Source of the DNA: Cyanobacteria bacterium RUI128
Lineage (GTDB): Bacteria; Cyanobacteriota; Vampirovibrionia; Gastranaerophilales; Gastranaerophilaceae
Assembly: GCA_024695725.1 (NCBI GenBank)
Contig: JAILHQ010000060.1
Coordinates: 1-8,837, forward strand
DNA: 8,837 nucleotides
Direction: 5' to 3'
In this document: piece by piece, positions 1 to 7,037 of the stretch
How the letters are laid out: every line of letters begins with the position of its first letter
How positions within the stretch are numbered: the stretch's first letter is position 1
Program-made: the position numbers and the translations under genes
The notes under the pieces: model-generated
Seen by the model: only the letters and a program-made list of their open reading frames with translations
Databases searched by the model: none
Told to the model about the DNA's origin: nothing

Positions 1-24
1 TTAGGGGTAAATGAGAATATTGCT

Positions 25-56
25 CCCCACCCTAACCCTCCCCAACTTGGGGAGGG
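25..56. repeat. GC-rich intergenic palindrome with G-quadruplex motif
   Basis: A perfect inverted repeat, CCCTCCCCAA (36-45), one central C, then TTGGGGAGGG (47-56), is preceded by further C-runs. On the minus strand the runs at 25-28, 30-32, 36-38 and 40-43 read as four tracts of three or more G with loops of 1, 3 and 1 bases, a canonical G-quadruplex pattern. The stem is not followed by a T-run on the plus strand, so it is not a typical terminator. Small GC-rich palindromes of this look are often dispersed intergenic repeats; only one copy is present here, so repeat-family membership is inferred. Confidence 0.6.
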
Positions 57-66
57 AACAGTTGTA

Positions 67-84
67 CAATTTTAAATAAAATTG
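67..84. repeat. AT-rich palindrome
   Basis: CAATTTTA (67-74), AA, TAAAATTG (77-84) is a perfect 8-base inverted repeat in the gene-free left edge. It sits 11 bases beyond the GC-rich palindrome and may belong to the same repeat unit. No function can be assigned; AT-rich palindromes also occur by chance. Confidence 0.35.
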
Positions 85-147
85 CTACAAATGTGGGAGA
101 GGAGTAATTAAATATATTTACCCCCGATAAACTATAATTTACCCAAC

Positions 148-176
148 AAAAAAAGCCGGCTTTGCCGACTTTTTTT
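148..176 (-). terminator. Rho-independent terminator of the 683-residue gene
   Basis: Seven A, then GCCGGC, loop TTT, then GCCGAC and seven T form a 13-position stem. Read on the minus strand the only non-Watson-Crick position is a U-G wobble; on the plus strand it is a C/A mismatch, so the stem favours minus-strand transcripts. It lies 46 bases after the stop codon of the large minus-strand gene. The A/T arms give a T-run in both directions, so it may also stop transcripts entering from the left. Confidence 0.85.
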
Positions 177-221
177 GATTATGTTTTTTTATTATTTTAC
201 GCTTGTCGTTGTTCTGTAGCA

Positions 222-2273
222 TTAGCTTTTTTTGTATCTGTCGAGTTTTCTAGGAAGGTTAATTCTGTCGAAATCAGCATTTTTGTACATGTTCATTCTG
301 TCAATAGGAGCAATTCCGTCATCTCCCATCGGCTCATCATAGACTGATTCGTCGAATATACTTGGGTTAGCTTTTGCGATTGCTTTTGCCAGTAATTCAA
401 TGTTGTAGTCATCAGGTCTCAGATTTTTAGCTTCGAGGAATCTCACTGCAAATTCTTTTGCGTTAGTGAGGTTTCTTACTGACAAACCAAGAGGATTTGC
501 AACACTTTTGCTTCTCAGTGTTTCATCGTCCATTTTTGTTATTATATCGCCTTCATCGCGTCTTTGTGAGTCGCGTGTGTACCAGCCCTCACTGTGGAAT
601 TGACTTCTGGTCAGTACATCATTATGATAATGTCCATTCAGTGAGTGGGTGCTTGCGCCGCCTCTGATTGCGCTCCTATGATTTGGGTCGGTTGCATCAT
701 CAAAACGAACACCATACGTTCCGCCGGTGGCTACATTATCTTGGGTATCTCCATCGTCAGTATGGTTTACGCTATTTGCATCGACACGATCATCACCATC
801 TCCAACTCCAGCCCTGTTACCATTTATTGGATTTACAAGATCAGGGTCAGGTAACTGTTGCAGTTTTGCTCTTATAATACGCATTTGTGCATCTGCCTGT
901 GTTGGGTTGTTTTTATCGATTGTGTAGATGATACCTCCGATATCAACAGTTGCTTTGCCGTCAGCCGGGTAGTCTTGGAAGTCGCAGTGCTTTATCCTTG
1001 CCATTTCTTCGATATTCTTTACAGCTGCATCCAGACCGCCTTTTGCTATACGTGCTCTGCTTCGTTGGGTTGTTGCGTATATACCATCGTCATTAACATG
1101 TGTACCTGTCCTGACCTTACCGTTTTGGAATGATAAATTATCGCCATCGCGCACTGCAGAACCTAATGAAGATGTTCCGCCGTTACTGCCATCACCGGTT
1201 ACTCCGCTTGCGTATTTTGCTTTTAGGCCTGCGTTTACATGGATTAAATCTGATGAAGCAACATAGCTTCCTGTGTTTGCATCATAGTCCGAAACGGTTA
1301 CATTATCACCGTCTCTATTTACGGTTCTGTATTCTCCGTCGACTTTTCTGCGTACAACACCGTCAATTTTGTGATTAACATCTAAGCCATCAGTGTTAAT
1401 ACCCAGGGCTTGTACGGATTCTCTTGTTGTATAACAATTTTTACCTGAAACTTTTGTTTTATACAGAGTGTGAACCTGACCTGCGTCATCAACACATACG
1501 TGTTCACCGCCTTTGAGTTTGAAGATAGTCATTTGCTGGCCGTCAACTTCTCTGGTATATTCGCTTGCTCCGTTATTACGCAGGAATGTGCAGGTTGCGG
1601 TGTAGCCTTGACCGAGAACAGTTGAAGCACCGCCGATTGCCTGAGAATAGAATGCTGCCGCTGTTGCTTTCGTGTCTGTGCCATATCTCAGACCCTTGTT
1701 TAAACGGGTGTTAAAACCCTCCGGGCTGTCATCTTTGCCACAGTTATTAATAACATCTGCGTCCCCGCAAAGCTGGTTTCCTGCAGCCTGAATTGCTTTG
1801 TTAAGTGCATCTCTAAAATTCGTATTTACATTCTCAACAACTTGTCCTGCCATTGTTTCGATTTCGGCATCGATGCCGCTGTCAATTTGTTGCTGAACGA
1901 TTTTTATACGTTCTTTATCAACTTTTGTGCTTTTTGTATAATGAATTGTTCCGAAGGAAGAAGCTGCATTTGAAAAAAGACTTCCGGAAGCGCCAAGATA
2001 TCTTTTCACAACGGATGCTACGTCTCCGCCCGCGTCACTAAGCCTGCTGTCTTTGCTTATCGCATCACGAATCTGTTCGTCGACATAAGCCGAGCCTTTG
2101 CCGAAGACGCTTGAATTCCACGAAGATGACTGTTTTGCCTCTTCATTATTGATAATTTCGGCATCACCTTTGTTGTCATATCTCGAGTAGACATCTACTA
2201 ATTCTCTGTTGGCATATGCTGCGTGATTTGCATCATTACCACTGACATTTCCGGGCATATTTGTACTCTCCAT
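222..2273 (-). CDS. Large Asp/Asn/Gly-rich protein of unknown function (683 aa)
   Basis: I do not recognise this protein. It has 683 residues, an ATG start, no signal peptide and no hydrophobic stretch long enough to span a membrane. Residues 60-165 look helical (ERIKIVQQQIDSGIDAEIET, then NFRDALNKAIQAAG). Residues 240-400 look beta-rich with short charged turns, including related DGDNVTV (321-327) and DGDNLSF (377-383) segments. An acidic, glycine-containing linker spans about 488-515. The C-terminal part (600-640) looks helical (IELLAKAIAKANPSIF), then ends in a basic tail. Six cysteines lie at 169, 178, 228, 260, 280 and 430. The composition suggests a soluble or exported multidomain structural protein, but that is a guess. 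The gene stands alone, diverges from murA, and ends at a strong terminator. The ribosome binding site is weak (AAGAGA) and no convincing promoter was found. Confidence 0.85.
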   Translation of the reverse strand: MESTNMPGNVSGNDANHAAYANRELVDVYSRYDNKGDAEIINNEEAKQSSSWNSSVFGKGSAYVDEQIRDAISKDSRLSDAGGDVASVVKRYLGASGSLFSNAASSFGTIHYTKSTKVDKERIKIVQQQIDSGIDAEIETMAGQVVENVNTNFRDALNKAIQAAGNQLCGDADVINNCGKDDSPEGFNTRLNKGLRYGTDTKATAAAFYSQAIGGASTVLGQGYTATCTFLRNNGASEYTREVDGQQMTIFKLKGGEHVCVDDAGQVHTLYKTKVSGKNCYTTRESVQALGINTDGLDVNHKIDGVVRRKVDGEYRTVNRDGDNVTVSDYDANTGSYVASSDLIHVNAGLKAKYASGVTGDGSNGGTSSLGSAVRDGDNLSFQNGKVRTGTHVNDDGIYATTQRSRARIAKGGLDAAVKNIEEMARIKHCDFQDYPADGKATVDIGGIIYTIDKNNPTQADAQMRIIRAKLQQLPDPDLVNPINGNRAGVGDGDDRVDANSVNHTDDGDTQDNVATGGTYGVRFDDATDPNHRSAIRGGASTHSLNGHYHNDVLTRSQFHSEGWYTRDSQRRDEGDIITKMDDETLRSKSVANPLGLSVRNLTNAKEFAVRFLEAKNLRPDDYNIELLAKAIAKANPSIFDESVYDEPMGDDGIAPIDRMNMYKNADFDRINLPRKLDRYKKS

Positions 2274-2335
2274 CTTAGTATCTCTTATAAATATAAAGTC
2301 TTGTTTAAATACCCGATTTCAAACGTTACAAAATC

Positions 2336-2352
2336 TGTTACATTCTGTAACA
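2336..2352. promoter_or_regulatory. Palindrome TGTTACA-TTC-TGTAACA, candidate operator
   Basis: Perfect 7-base arms separated by three bases lie between the divergent 683-residue gene and murA, with a further GTTACA half-site at 2325-2330. It is 63 bases upstream of the minus-strand start codon and about 125 bases upstream of the murA -35 box, so it more likely serves the minus-strand gene. The binding factor is unknown. GTTAC/GTAAC half-sites also occur upstream of pgi and in the trp operators. Confidence 0.45.
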
Positions 2353-2475
2353 TGCATGACCATGGGGTTTCAGCCCTTTTTTTAGGAAAAATGTAATACG
2401 ATGAATATATTCCGAAAAATAGCCCGATATCCTACAATAATACTATTTTTCCCCAACTTTATAAAAAATTAATAC

Positions 2476-2504
2476 TTTACAAGCCGTTATGTAAATTGTA
2501 TGAT
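2476..2504 (+). promoter_or_regulatory. Sigma70-type promoter of murA
   Basis: TTTACA (2476-2481) and TATGAT (2499-2504) each match consensus at five of six positions and are separated by exactly 17 bases. Transcription would begin near 2511, giving a leader of about 25 bases before the TTG start of murA. Confidence 0.75.
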
Positions 2505-2526
2505 AATAGAACGTTAAGTTACGATT

Positions 2527-2530
2527 GGAG
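2527..2530 (+). promoter_or_regulatory. Ribosome binding site of murA (decides TTG start)
   Basis: GGAG lies five bases before TTG at 2536. The ATG at 2500 is followed in frame by a stop after a few codons, so it cannot be the start. Starting at TTG gives MADKYRIQGG, which matches the usual MurA N-terminus. Confidence 0.75.
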
Positions 2531-2535
2531 TAGTT

Positions 2536-3852
2536 TTGGCAGATAAATACAGAATACAGGGTGGGAATCAACTAAAAGGCGAGGTATCGATAGGTGGTGC
2601 CAAGAATTCTGTTCTAAAGCTTATGGCAAGTGCTATATTAGCTAAGGGCGAAAGCAAAATTTACAACGTGCCTGAGCTTACTGATGTAAGTATTATGCTT
2701 GACGTTATAAACGGTCTTGGGGTAAAAACCCATCATGACAAGGAAGAAAAATCTGTCACAATTGACGCATCCAATATAACTTCTATTACTGCACAGTACG
2801 AATACGTAAGCAAAATGAGAGCATCTTTTATTATACTCGGAGCGCTTGTTTCGCGCTGTAAAGAGGCTATTGTTGCCCTGCCGGGCGGTTGTGCTATCGG
2901 AGAGAGAAGGGTTGATTTTCACATAAAAGGCCTTGAGGCTCTCGGAGCAAAAATAAAAATTGAAAACGGTTATGTTCATGCGAAAGCGAACAAACTTGTC
3001 GGAACCGATATTTATCTTGATATTCCGTCAGTGGGTGCTACTGAGAATTTGATGCTGGCATCAATTTTGGCGGAGGGTTCAACAAGAATTCAAAACGCAG
3101 CACAGGAGCCTGAAATCATTGATTTGGCTAATTTCCTTAATACTATGGGTGCTGACGTTGTCGGCGCAGGAACATCCGAAATTGTTATAAACGGTGTCAA
3201 ACAGGAAGATTTGCATCCGATAGAATATACGACTATTCCTGACAGAATTGAGGCAGGAACGTTTATGTCTGCGGTTGCCGGCACAAAAGGTAAGGTTGTT
3301 ATCAGAAATATTTATCCTGCTCACTTAACGTTTTTTACTGATAAACTTATCAAAATGGGTGCTAACATCAAACTGATAGAACCGACTGCGATAGAGGTTT
3401 CGTGCAAAAACAGACTTAACTCTGTCAATTTTGTTACTCAACCTTATCCGGGTTTCCCTACAGATTTGCAGTCAATGGCAATGGTACTGCTTTCTATGGC
3501 TAACGGGGTCGGTATAATCACCGAAAGTTTGTATGAAAACAGATTTATGCAGGTTCAGCATTTGTTGAGAATGGGTGCTGATATCCATCAGGACAGAAAT
3601 CACGCAATAATTAAGGGTATCAAGCGTTTAACGGGTGCTACCGTTGCTGCAAGTGACCTTAGAGCGGGTGCTTCGCTTGTTGTTGCAGGGCTTATGGCAA
3701 ACGGAACAACAATTGTTGAAAATCTGCACCACGTAGACAGAGGCTATGAAAAATTTGATGAAAAATTAAGAGCACTCGGTGCAAACATCATCAGATATTC
3801 GGACGATACTATTAAAGAAGAAGTGAGGGTTCAAGATGGCTCACGTATATAA
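2536..3852 (+). CDS. murA: UDP-N-acetylglucosamine 1-carboxyvinyltransferase
   Basis: MurA transfers the enolpyruvyl group of phosphoenolpyruvate to UDP-GlcNAc, the first committed step of peptidoglycan precursor synthesis in the cytoplasm. The 438-residue length is close to the family norm of about 420. Key features are visible: GGAKN at 20-24 (Lys23 and Asn24, equivalent to E. coli K22/N23), KMRAS with Arg95, the flexible active-site loop PGGCAIG with catalytic Cys119 (so sensitivity to fosfomycin is expected from the family), GFPTD with Asp310 (general base in the family) and DRGYE near 399-403. Translation starts at TTG behind a GGAG. It has its own sigma70-type promoter, and its end overlaps the next gene by 17 bases, so the two are very probably co-transcribed and translationally coupled. 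The C-terminus runs some 15 residues past the last conserved segment. Confidence 0.97.
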   Translation: MADKYRIQGGNQLKGEVSIGGAKNSVLKLMASAILAKGESKIYNVPELTDVSIMLDVINGLGVKTHHDKEEKSVTIDASNITSITAQYEYVSKMRASFIILGALVSRCKEAIVALPGGCAIGERRVDFHIKGLEALGAKIKIENGYVHAKANKLVGTDIYLDIPSVGATENLMLASILAEGSTRIQNAAQEPEIIDLANFLNTMGADVVGAGTSEIVINGVKQEDLHPIEYTTIPDRIEAGTFMSAVAGTKGKVVIRNIYPAHLTFFTDKLIKMGANIKLIEPTAIEVSCKNRLNSVNFVTQPYPGFPTDLQSMAMVLLSMANGVGIITESLYENRFMQVQHLLRMGADIHQDRNHAIIKGIKRLTGATVAASDLRAGASLVVAGLMANGTTIVENLHHVDRGYEKFDEKLRALGANIIRYSDDTIKEEVRVQDGSRI

Positions 3853-4171
3853 AAGATGGTATGACCACGACCCGAAATTATTAGAGGTCGTTGAACTTTT
3901 AAGAAATTATCAGGATGAACTTCTTGAACAGGCAGAGCAGTTTCTGAAGAAATTGGAAGAACAGATTTCAAAAGAGGCTATTGATCATTTTTATGAAATG
4001 GTTAAACCTGTGAACGGTTGCAGATGGTACGACAAGAACCCTACCATATCAAAGACCGTTGAAATATTACGTGTTGTTCCGCCTGAAGTTCAGCGTGCTT
4101 GCGCGGAAAGATTTATCAGTGCATTAAAAGAAATGGGTGTTGATTATCAAAGCCCTAATGCTGAAAATTAA
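3836..4171 (+). CDS. Unknown 111-residue protein with two RWYD repeats
   Basis: I do not recognise a named family. The protein consists of two related units: RWYDHDPKLLEVVELLR (residues 7-23) and RWYDKNPTISKTVEILR (63-79), each followed by a helix with the pattern E...A-x-E-x-F...L. They are offset by 56 to 57 residues. Each unit looks like a short helical hairpin. There is no signal peptide or membrane segment, so a small cytoplasmic adaptor or regulator is possible, but no function can be inferred. The ATG lies inside the end of murA (17-base overlap) with a GTGAGGG ribosome binding site six bases upstream, indicating operon membership and translational coupling. It converges on pgi with only 19 bases between stops and no hairpin terminator. 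Confidence 0.88.
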   Translation: MAHVYKRWYDHDPKLLEVVELLRNYQDELLEQAEQFLKKLEEQISKEAIDHFYEMVKPVNGCRWYDKNPTISKTVEILRVVPPEVQRACAERFISALKEMGVDYQSPNAEN

Positions 4172-4190
4172 TCATAAATACAATTAACCC

Positions 4191-5582
4191 CTAAACCTGA
4201 GTGAGCATTTTGCTTTGTATTTCTGCTGCAGATTCTTCGTATCCTGAGCGTCCCATCAGTGCGTAAGTGTAATTCTTAGCCTGTTCGACACCTTCCTGAT
4301 TAAAGGTGTTGACGTTATACAATTCTCCGGCTATCGCTGTCTGCATTTCCAGCATATAGAGTAACTGTGCGATATGATATCCGTCAATTTTCGGAAGGGT
4401 AATTGTGACTGTCGGTCTTGAATTATCCGCAAGTGTTACTCTTGTAGAATCTGCTTCCGCATCTAAAAGGTTGTTTATGGTTTTTCCGCCCAGGTAGCCT
4501 ATCCCTGTATATTCAAAGATTTTTGGTATTTCAAGGTTGTTATCAAATTCTTCCACCTTGATAAAGTTAATAATTTTATCGTTTGGCCCTTCGTTGTACA
4601 GTTGCATTTGGGTGTATTGGTCGGTTGCACCAATTGCTTTCAGCGGTGTTTGACCTGAGTGAACCACGTTGCCGTTGTTGTCGGTTTCTTTCCCTAAGGA
4701 TTCTGCCCAAAGGTGGGTGTACCAATCGGGAATATAGCCTAATCTTGAAGAATACGGCATCATAACAGATATTTTCTTCCCTTTTTGAGTATCTAAAAGG
4801 TAGTGGATAAGTGCATTTTGAGCCGCTATATTGTTCCAGATGTCAGTATTTTTAAGCAGATTATCCATATCTTTGACACCCTGGATAACTTCATCAATAT
4901 TTATCCCGACTAAAGCAAGCGGGAGTAGTCCTACTGCCGTAAATACAGAGAAACGACCTCCGACATCATCAGGAATAACAAAAGTTTTGTATCCTTCCTG
5001 ATCTGCGAGCTGTCTGAGTATGCCTGTTTGTTTGTCGGTTGTGGCAACAATATTTTTTCTGTAATCATCGCCAAGCTCTTGTTCAAGTCTGTCTTTGACT
5101 ATCATGTATTGAGCCATTGTTTCTACGGTTGAACCTGATTTGGTGATAACATTTACAAGAGTTTTCTTTAAATCTAAAACGTCGAGCAGACCTGATACTC
5201 TGTCCGGGTCAATGTTATCTAAAAAGAATATTCTCGGATAATTGTTTCTTTGTTCAGGAGTGAGATAATTCCAGTAAGGTGTCAATAATGCTTCCGTCAT
5301 GGCAAGTCCGCCAAGAGCCGAACCGCCTATTCCTAAGATAAGCAGATTTTCAAATCTGCCGACCACCATTGACGCATATTCTTTTACATACCACGCAGTT
5401 TCTTCGGTGTATCCGAGATTCATCCACTGAAGCCATTGTCCCGGATTGTCTTTTCTCTGATACAAATCTGTTATAATACCTGAGATTCTTTCTTTGTTAT
5501 TTTCAAATTCTTCGGTAATATTAAGGCCGTGTTCATAGCCTATTATGTTAGCGTCTGCGCTTCTGTAATCGAATTTAATCAC
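4191..5582 (-). CDS. pgi: Glucose-6-phosphate isomerase
   Basis: This enzyme interconverts glucose 6-phosphate and fructose 6-phosphate in glycolysis and gluconeogenesis. The 463 residues are in the range of the shorter bacterial forms. Sugar isomerase (SIS) fold motifs are in order: GIGGSALG (84-91), TKSGSTVE (147-154, phosphate binding), GGRFS (208-212, with Arg210), WAESLGKE (292-299, with Glu294 as the likely catalytic base) and QEGVEQAKN (429-437, with Lys436 as the ring-opening lysine). At the position where most family members have the ring-opening His (usual QH), this protein has Gln322-Tyr323. The start is GTG at 5582, behind AAAGG at a 6-base spacing; no in-frame ATG lies just upstream. 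It follows trpB on the same strand but after a terminator, with its own TATAAT box, so it is a separate transcription unit. Confidence 0.96.
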   Translation of the reverse strand: MIKFDYRSADANIIGYEHGLNITEEFENNKERISGIITDLYQRKDNPGQWLQWMNLGYTEETAWYVKEYASMVVGRFENLLILGIGGSALGGLAMTEALLTPYWNYLTPEQRNNYPRIFFLDNIDPDRVSGLLDVLDLKKTLVNVITKSGSTVETMAQYMIVKDRLEQELGDDYRKNIVATTDKQTGILRQLADQEGYKTFVIPDDVGGRFSVFTAVGLLPLALVGINIDEVIQGVKDMDNLLKNTDIWNNIAAQNALIHYLLDTQKGKKISVMMPYSSRLGYIPDWYTHLWAESLGKETDNNGNVVHSGQTPLKAIGATDQYTQMQLYNEGPNDKIINFIKVEEFDNNLEIPKIFEYTGIGYLGGKTINNLLDAEADSTRVTLADNSRPTVTITLPKIDGYHIAQLLYMLEMQTAIAGELYNVNTFNQEGVEQAKNYTYALMGRSGYEESAAEIQSKMLTQV

Positions 5583-5619
5583 TCGATACCTTTCTCTTTC
5601 CCAAACATACCCTTTTTAG

Positions 5620-5625
5620 ATTATA
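5620..5625 (-). promoter_or_regulatory. Candidate -10 box of pgi
   Basis: On the minus strand TATAAT matches the consensus -10 box exactly, about 38 bases before the GTG start. No good -35 box is present at 16-18 bases (the best at 17 is TTCTGT), so activation or a weak promoter is possible. Confidence 0.5.
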
Positions 5626-5655
5626 TAAAAAACATGTTATATACAGAACAAAAAT

Positions 5656-5682
5656 TGTTACGAAAATAGTTAAAATGTAACA
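5656..5682. promoter_or_regulatory. Widely spaced inverted repeat TGTTAC-N15-GTAACA
   Basis: Two perfect 6-base arms flank 15 bases and lie 31-57 bases upstream of the pgi -10 box, where an activator or repressor could act. The half-site resembles those at 2336-2352 and in the trp operators. Function is inferred from position only. Confidence 0.35.
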
Positions 5683-5696
5683 TTTACGGGGATAAT

Positions 5697-5726
5697 AAAA
5701 AAGGGTAAAGCTAAAATCTTTACCCT
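5697..5726 (-). terminator. Rho-independent terminator of trpR-trpB
   Basis: On the minus strand a 9-base stem AGGGTAAAG/CTTTACCCT (5718-5726 and 5702-5710), with a 7-base loop, is followed by a run of T (5697-5702). It starts 18 bases after the trpB stop codon and separates the trp operon from pgi. It also shows that no trpA follows trpB in this operon. Confidence 0.9.
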
Positions 5727-5743
5727 CAGTGTGTTGTAGTTAA

Positions 5744-6949
5744 TTAGATTCTTGGGAAGTGCTCAAGAACAAAATCTATGTCTTTATCCCCCCGTCCCGA
5801 TAAATTAACTAAAATCTTTTTATTAGGATTTTCTTTTGCAAGTTTAATCGCAAATGCTATTGCGTGAGAGCTTTCAAGTGCCGGGATAATTCCTTCTTCT
5901 CTCGACAATTCATAAAACGCATCAATAGCTTCTTTGTCATTTACCGTTCCGTATTTGACACGTCCAATGCTGTGTAAATAGCAATGTTTAGGCCCTACCC
6001 CCGGATAATCAAGTCCGCTTGCGATGCTGTATGCGTTAGCGATATTTCCGTCATTATCCTGTAATAACAGACACTTAAACCCGTGTATAATACCGTCTTT
6101 GCCGTAGGTTATACTTGCGGCATTTTCTCCTATTTTTTCTCCTTTTCCGAGAGGTTCAACCCCATAGATATTTACCCCCTCATCATCGAGAAAACCGTTG
6201 AAGATACCTATTGCGTTAGAGCCTCCTCCGACACATGCAACAACGCAGTCCGGCAGAGTCCCGTTTGTTTCAAGGAATTGTTCTCTGGCTTCACGACCTA
6301 CAACAGACTGGAAATGCTCTACCATCATAGGGAATGGGTGAGGACCTACGACAGAACCGATTGCGTAGAGCGCAGTTTTGTATTCGTTCAGGTAGGCTTT
6401 GAAGGCTTCGTCAACAGCTTCTTTCAGAGTACCCGCGCCTGATGATACAGATATAATATTTGCACCGAGAATTTTCATTCTGTTTACGTTCGGTCTTTCT
6501 TTTCTTATATCGACTTCTCCCATGTAAATATCACATTGCATATTCAGAAGAGCAGCCGCCGTAGCCATTGCAACACCGTGCTGTCCTGCACCTGTTTCAG
6601 CAATAACTTTGGTTTTTCCCATTCTCTTTGCAAGGAGAACTTCTCCTAAGCAGTGGTTGATTTTATGCGCGCCGGTATGATTCAAATCTTCCCGTTTCAA
6701 ATATATATCTGCACCATATTTTTCTGATAAATTTTTGGCGTGGTATATCGGAGTTTTCCTTCCGCTGTAGTTTTTCAATAAATCGTTTAATTCGTCATTA
6801 AACTCTTTATCATCCTTGTAATAAATAAAGTTGTCATATATTTTTTTAAATTCGGCTTTCAGTTCATCACTTATAAATTGTCCGCCGTATTCTCCGAAGA
6901 AGCCTGACTGATTTGGTAATTTTTCTATTTTGTTTATTGATTTATCCAT
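5744..6949 (-). CDS. trpB: Tryptophan synthase beta subunit
   Basis: TrpB condenses indole with L-serine to form L-tryptophan using pyridoxal phosphate. The 401 residues match the standard TrpB1 length. Visible motifs are the N-terminal FGEYGGQF (18-25), HTGAHKINH with the PLP Schiff-base Lys96, [10 protein letters not shown] with catalytic Glu118, the phosphate-binding GGGSNA (241-246), [10 protein letters not shown] (311-320) and LSGRGDKD (383-390), whose Ser384 contacts the PLP ring nitrogen in the family. The ATG has an AAGGAT ribosome binding site eight bases upstream. It is the second gene of a two-gene operon behind trpR, 88 bases away, and ends at a terminator with no trpA. The protein contains no tryptophan, though MurA here lacks it too, so this may not be selected. 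Without TrpA in the cell, the expected role is indole salvage. Confidence 0.97.
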   Translation of the reverse strand: MDKSINKIEKLPNQSGFFGEYGGQFISDELKAEFKKIYDNFIYYKDDKEFNDELNDLLKNYSGRKTPIYHAKNLSEKYGADIYLKREDLNHTGAHKINHCLGEVLLAKRMGKTKVIAETGAGQHGVAMATAAALLNMQCDIYMGEVDIRKERPNVNRMKILGANIISVSSGAGTLKEAVDEAFKAYLNEYKTALYAIGSVVGPHPFPMMVEHFQSVVGREAREQFLETNGTLPDCVVACVGGGSNAIGIFNGFLDDEGVNIYGVEPLGKGEKIGENAASITYGKDGIIHGFKCLLLQDNDGNIANAYSIASGLDYPGVGPKHCYLHSIGRVKYGTVNDKEAIDAFYELSREEGIIPALESSHAIAFAIKLAKENPNKKILVNLSGRGDKDIDFVLEHFPRI

Positions 6950-6974
6950 ATTTATTTATCCTTATTTTGTTTTT

Positions 6975-7018
6975 GGGGGAAGGGCTCACTTATACATTTA
7001 CCCCTTTACCCCTACCCC
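6975..7018 (-). other. GC-rich mRNA hairpin between trpR and trpB
   Basis: On the minus-strand transcript the segment at 7009-7018 (GGGGTAGGGG) can pair with 6975-6984 (CCCTTCCCCC), giving eight Watson-Crick pairs, one wobble and one mismatch around a 24-base loop. It ends about 25 bases before the trpB start codon and is not followed by a T-run, so it is not a terminator. It could protect or fold the intercistronic mRNA. Folding is read by eye only. Confidence 0.4.
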
Positions 7019-7033
7019 TATACATTTACCCCT
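6991..7033. repeat. Direct repeats of TATACATTTACCCCT with C-runs
   Basis: Two exact 15-base copies of TATACATTTACCCCT lie at 6991-7005 and 7019-7033 (28-base period), separated by further TTACCCC/TACCCC units. The minus strand carries four GGGG tracts (7029-7032, 7015-7018, 7009-7012, 7001-7004) with loops of 10, 2 and 4 bases. The array fills the trpR-trpB gap and touches the trpR stop. The same TAGGGGTAAATG string occurs at the left edge of the window (2-13). Confidence 0.7.
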
Positions 7034-7037
7034 ACCA

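Noticed and set aside
645..1378. Several plus-strand open frames of 66-91 codons inside the 683-residue gene
   Set aside because: They are antisense to a long coherent frame, have odd compositions (Cys- or His-rich runs), mutually overlap and lack ribosome binding sites.
2364..2383. GGGG, short loop, CCC and seven T as a possible terminator
   Set aside because: The stem can form only three base pairs, and no plus-strand gene ends upstream of it.
2638..3324. Minus-strand open frames within murA
   Set aside because: murA is clearly the real gene over its full length; the antisense frames show no recognisable domain or start signal.
6083..6442. Plus-strand open frame of 119 codons opposite trpB
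   Set aside because: It is the complement of conserved trpB codons, with no plausible protein features.
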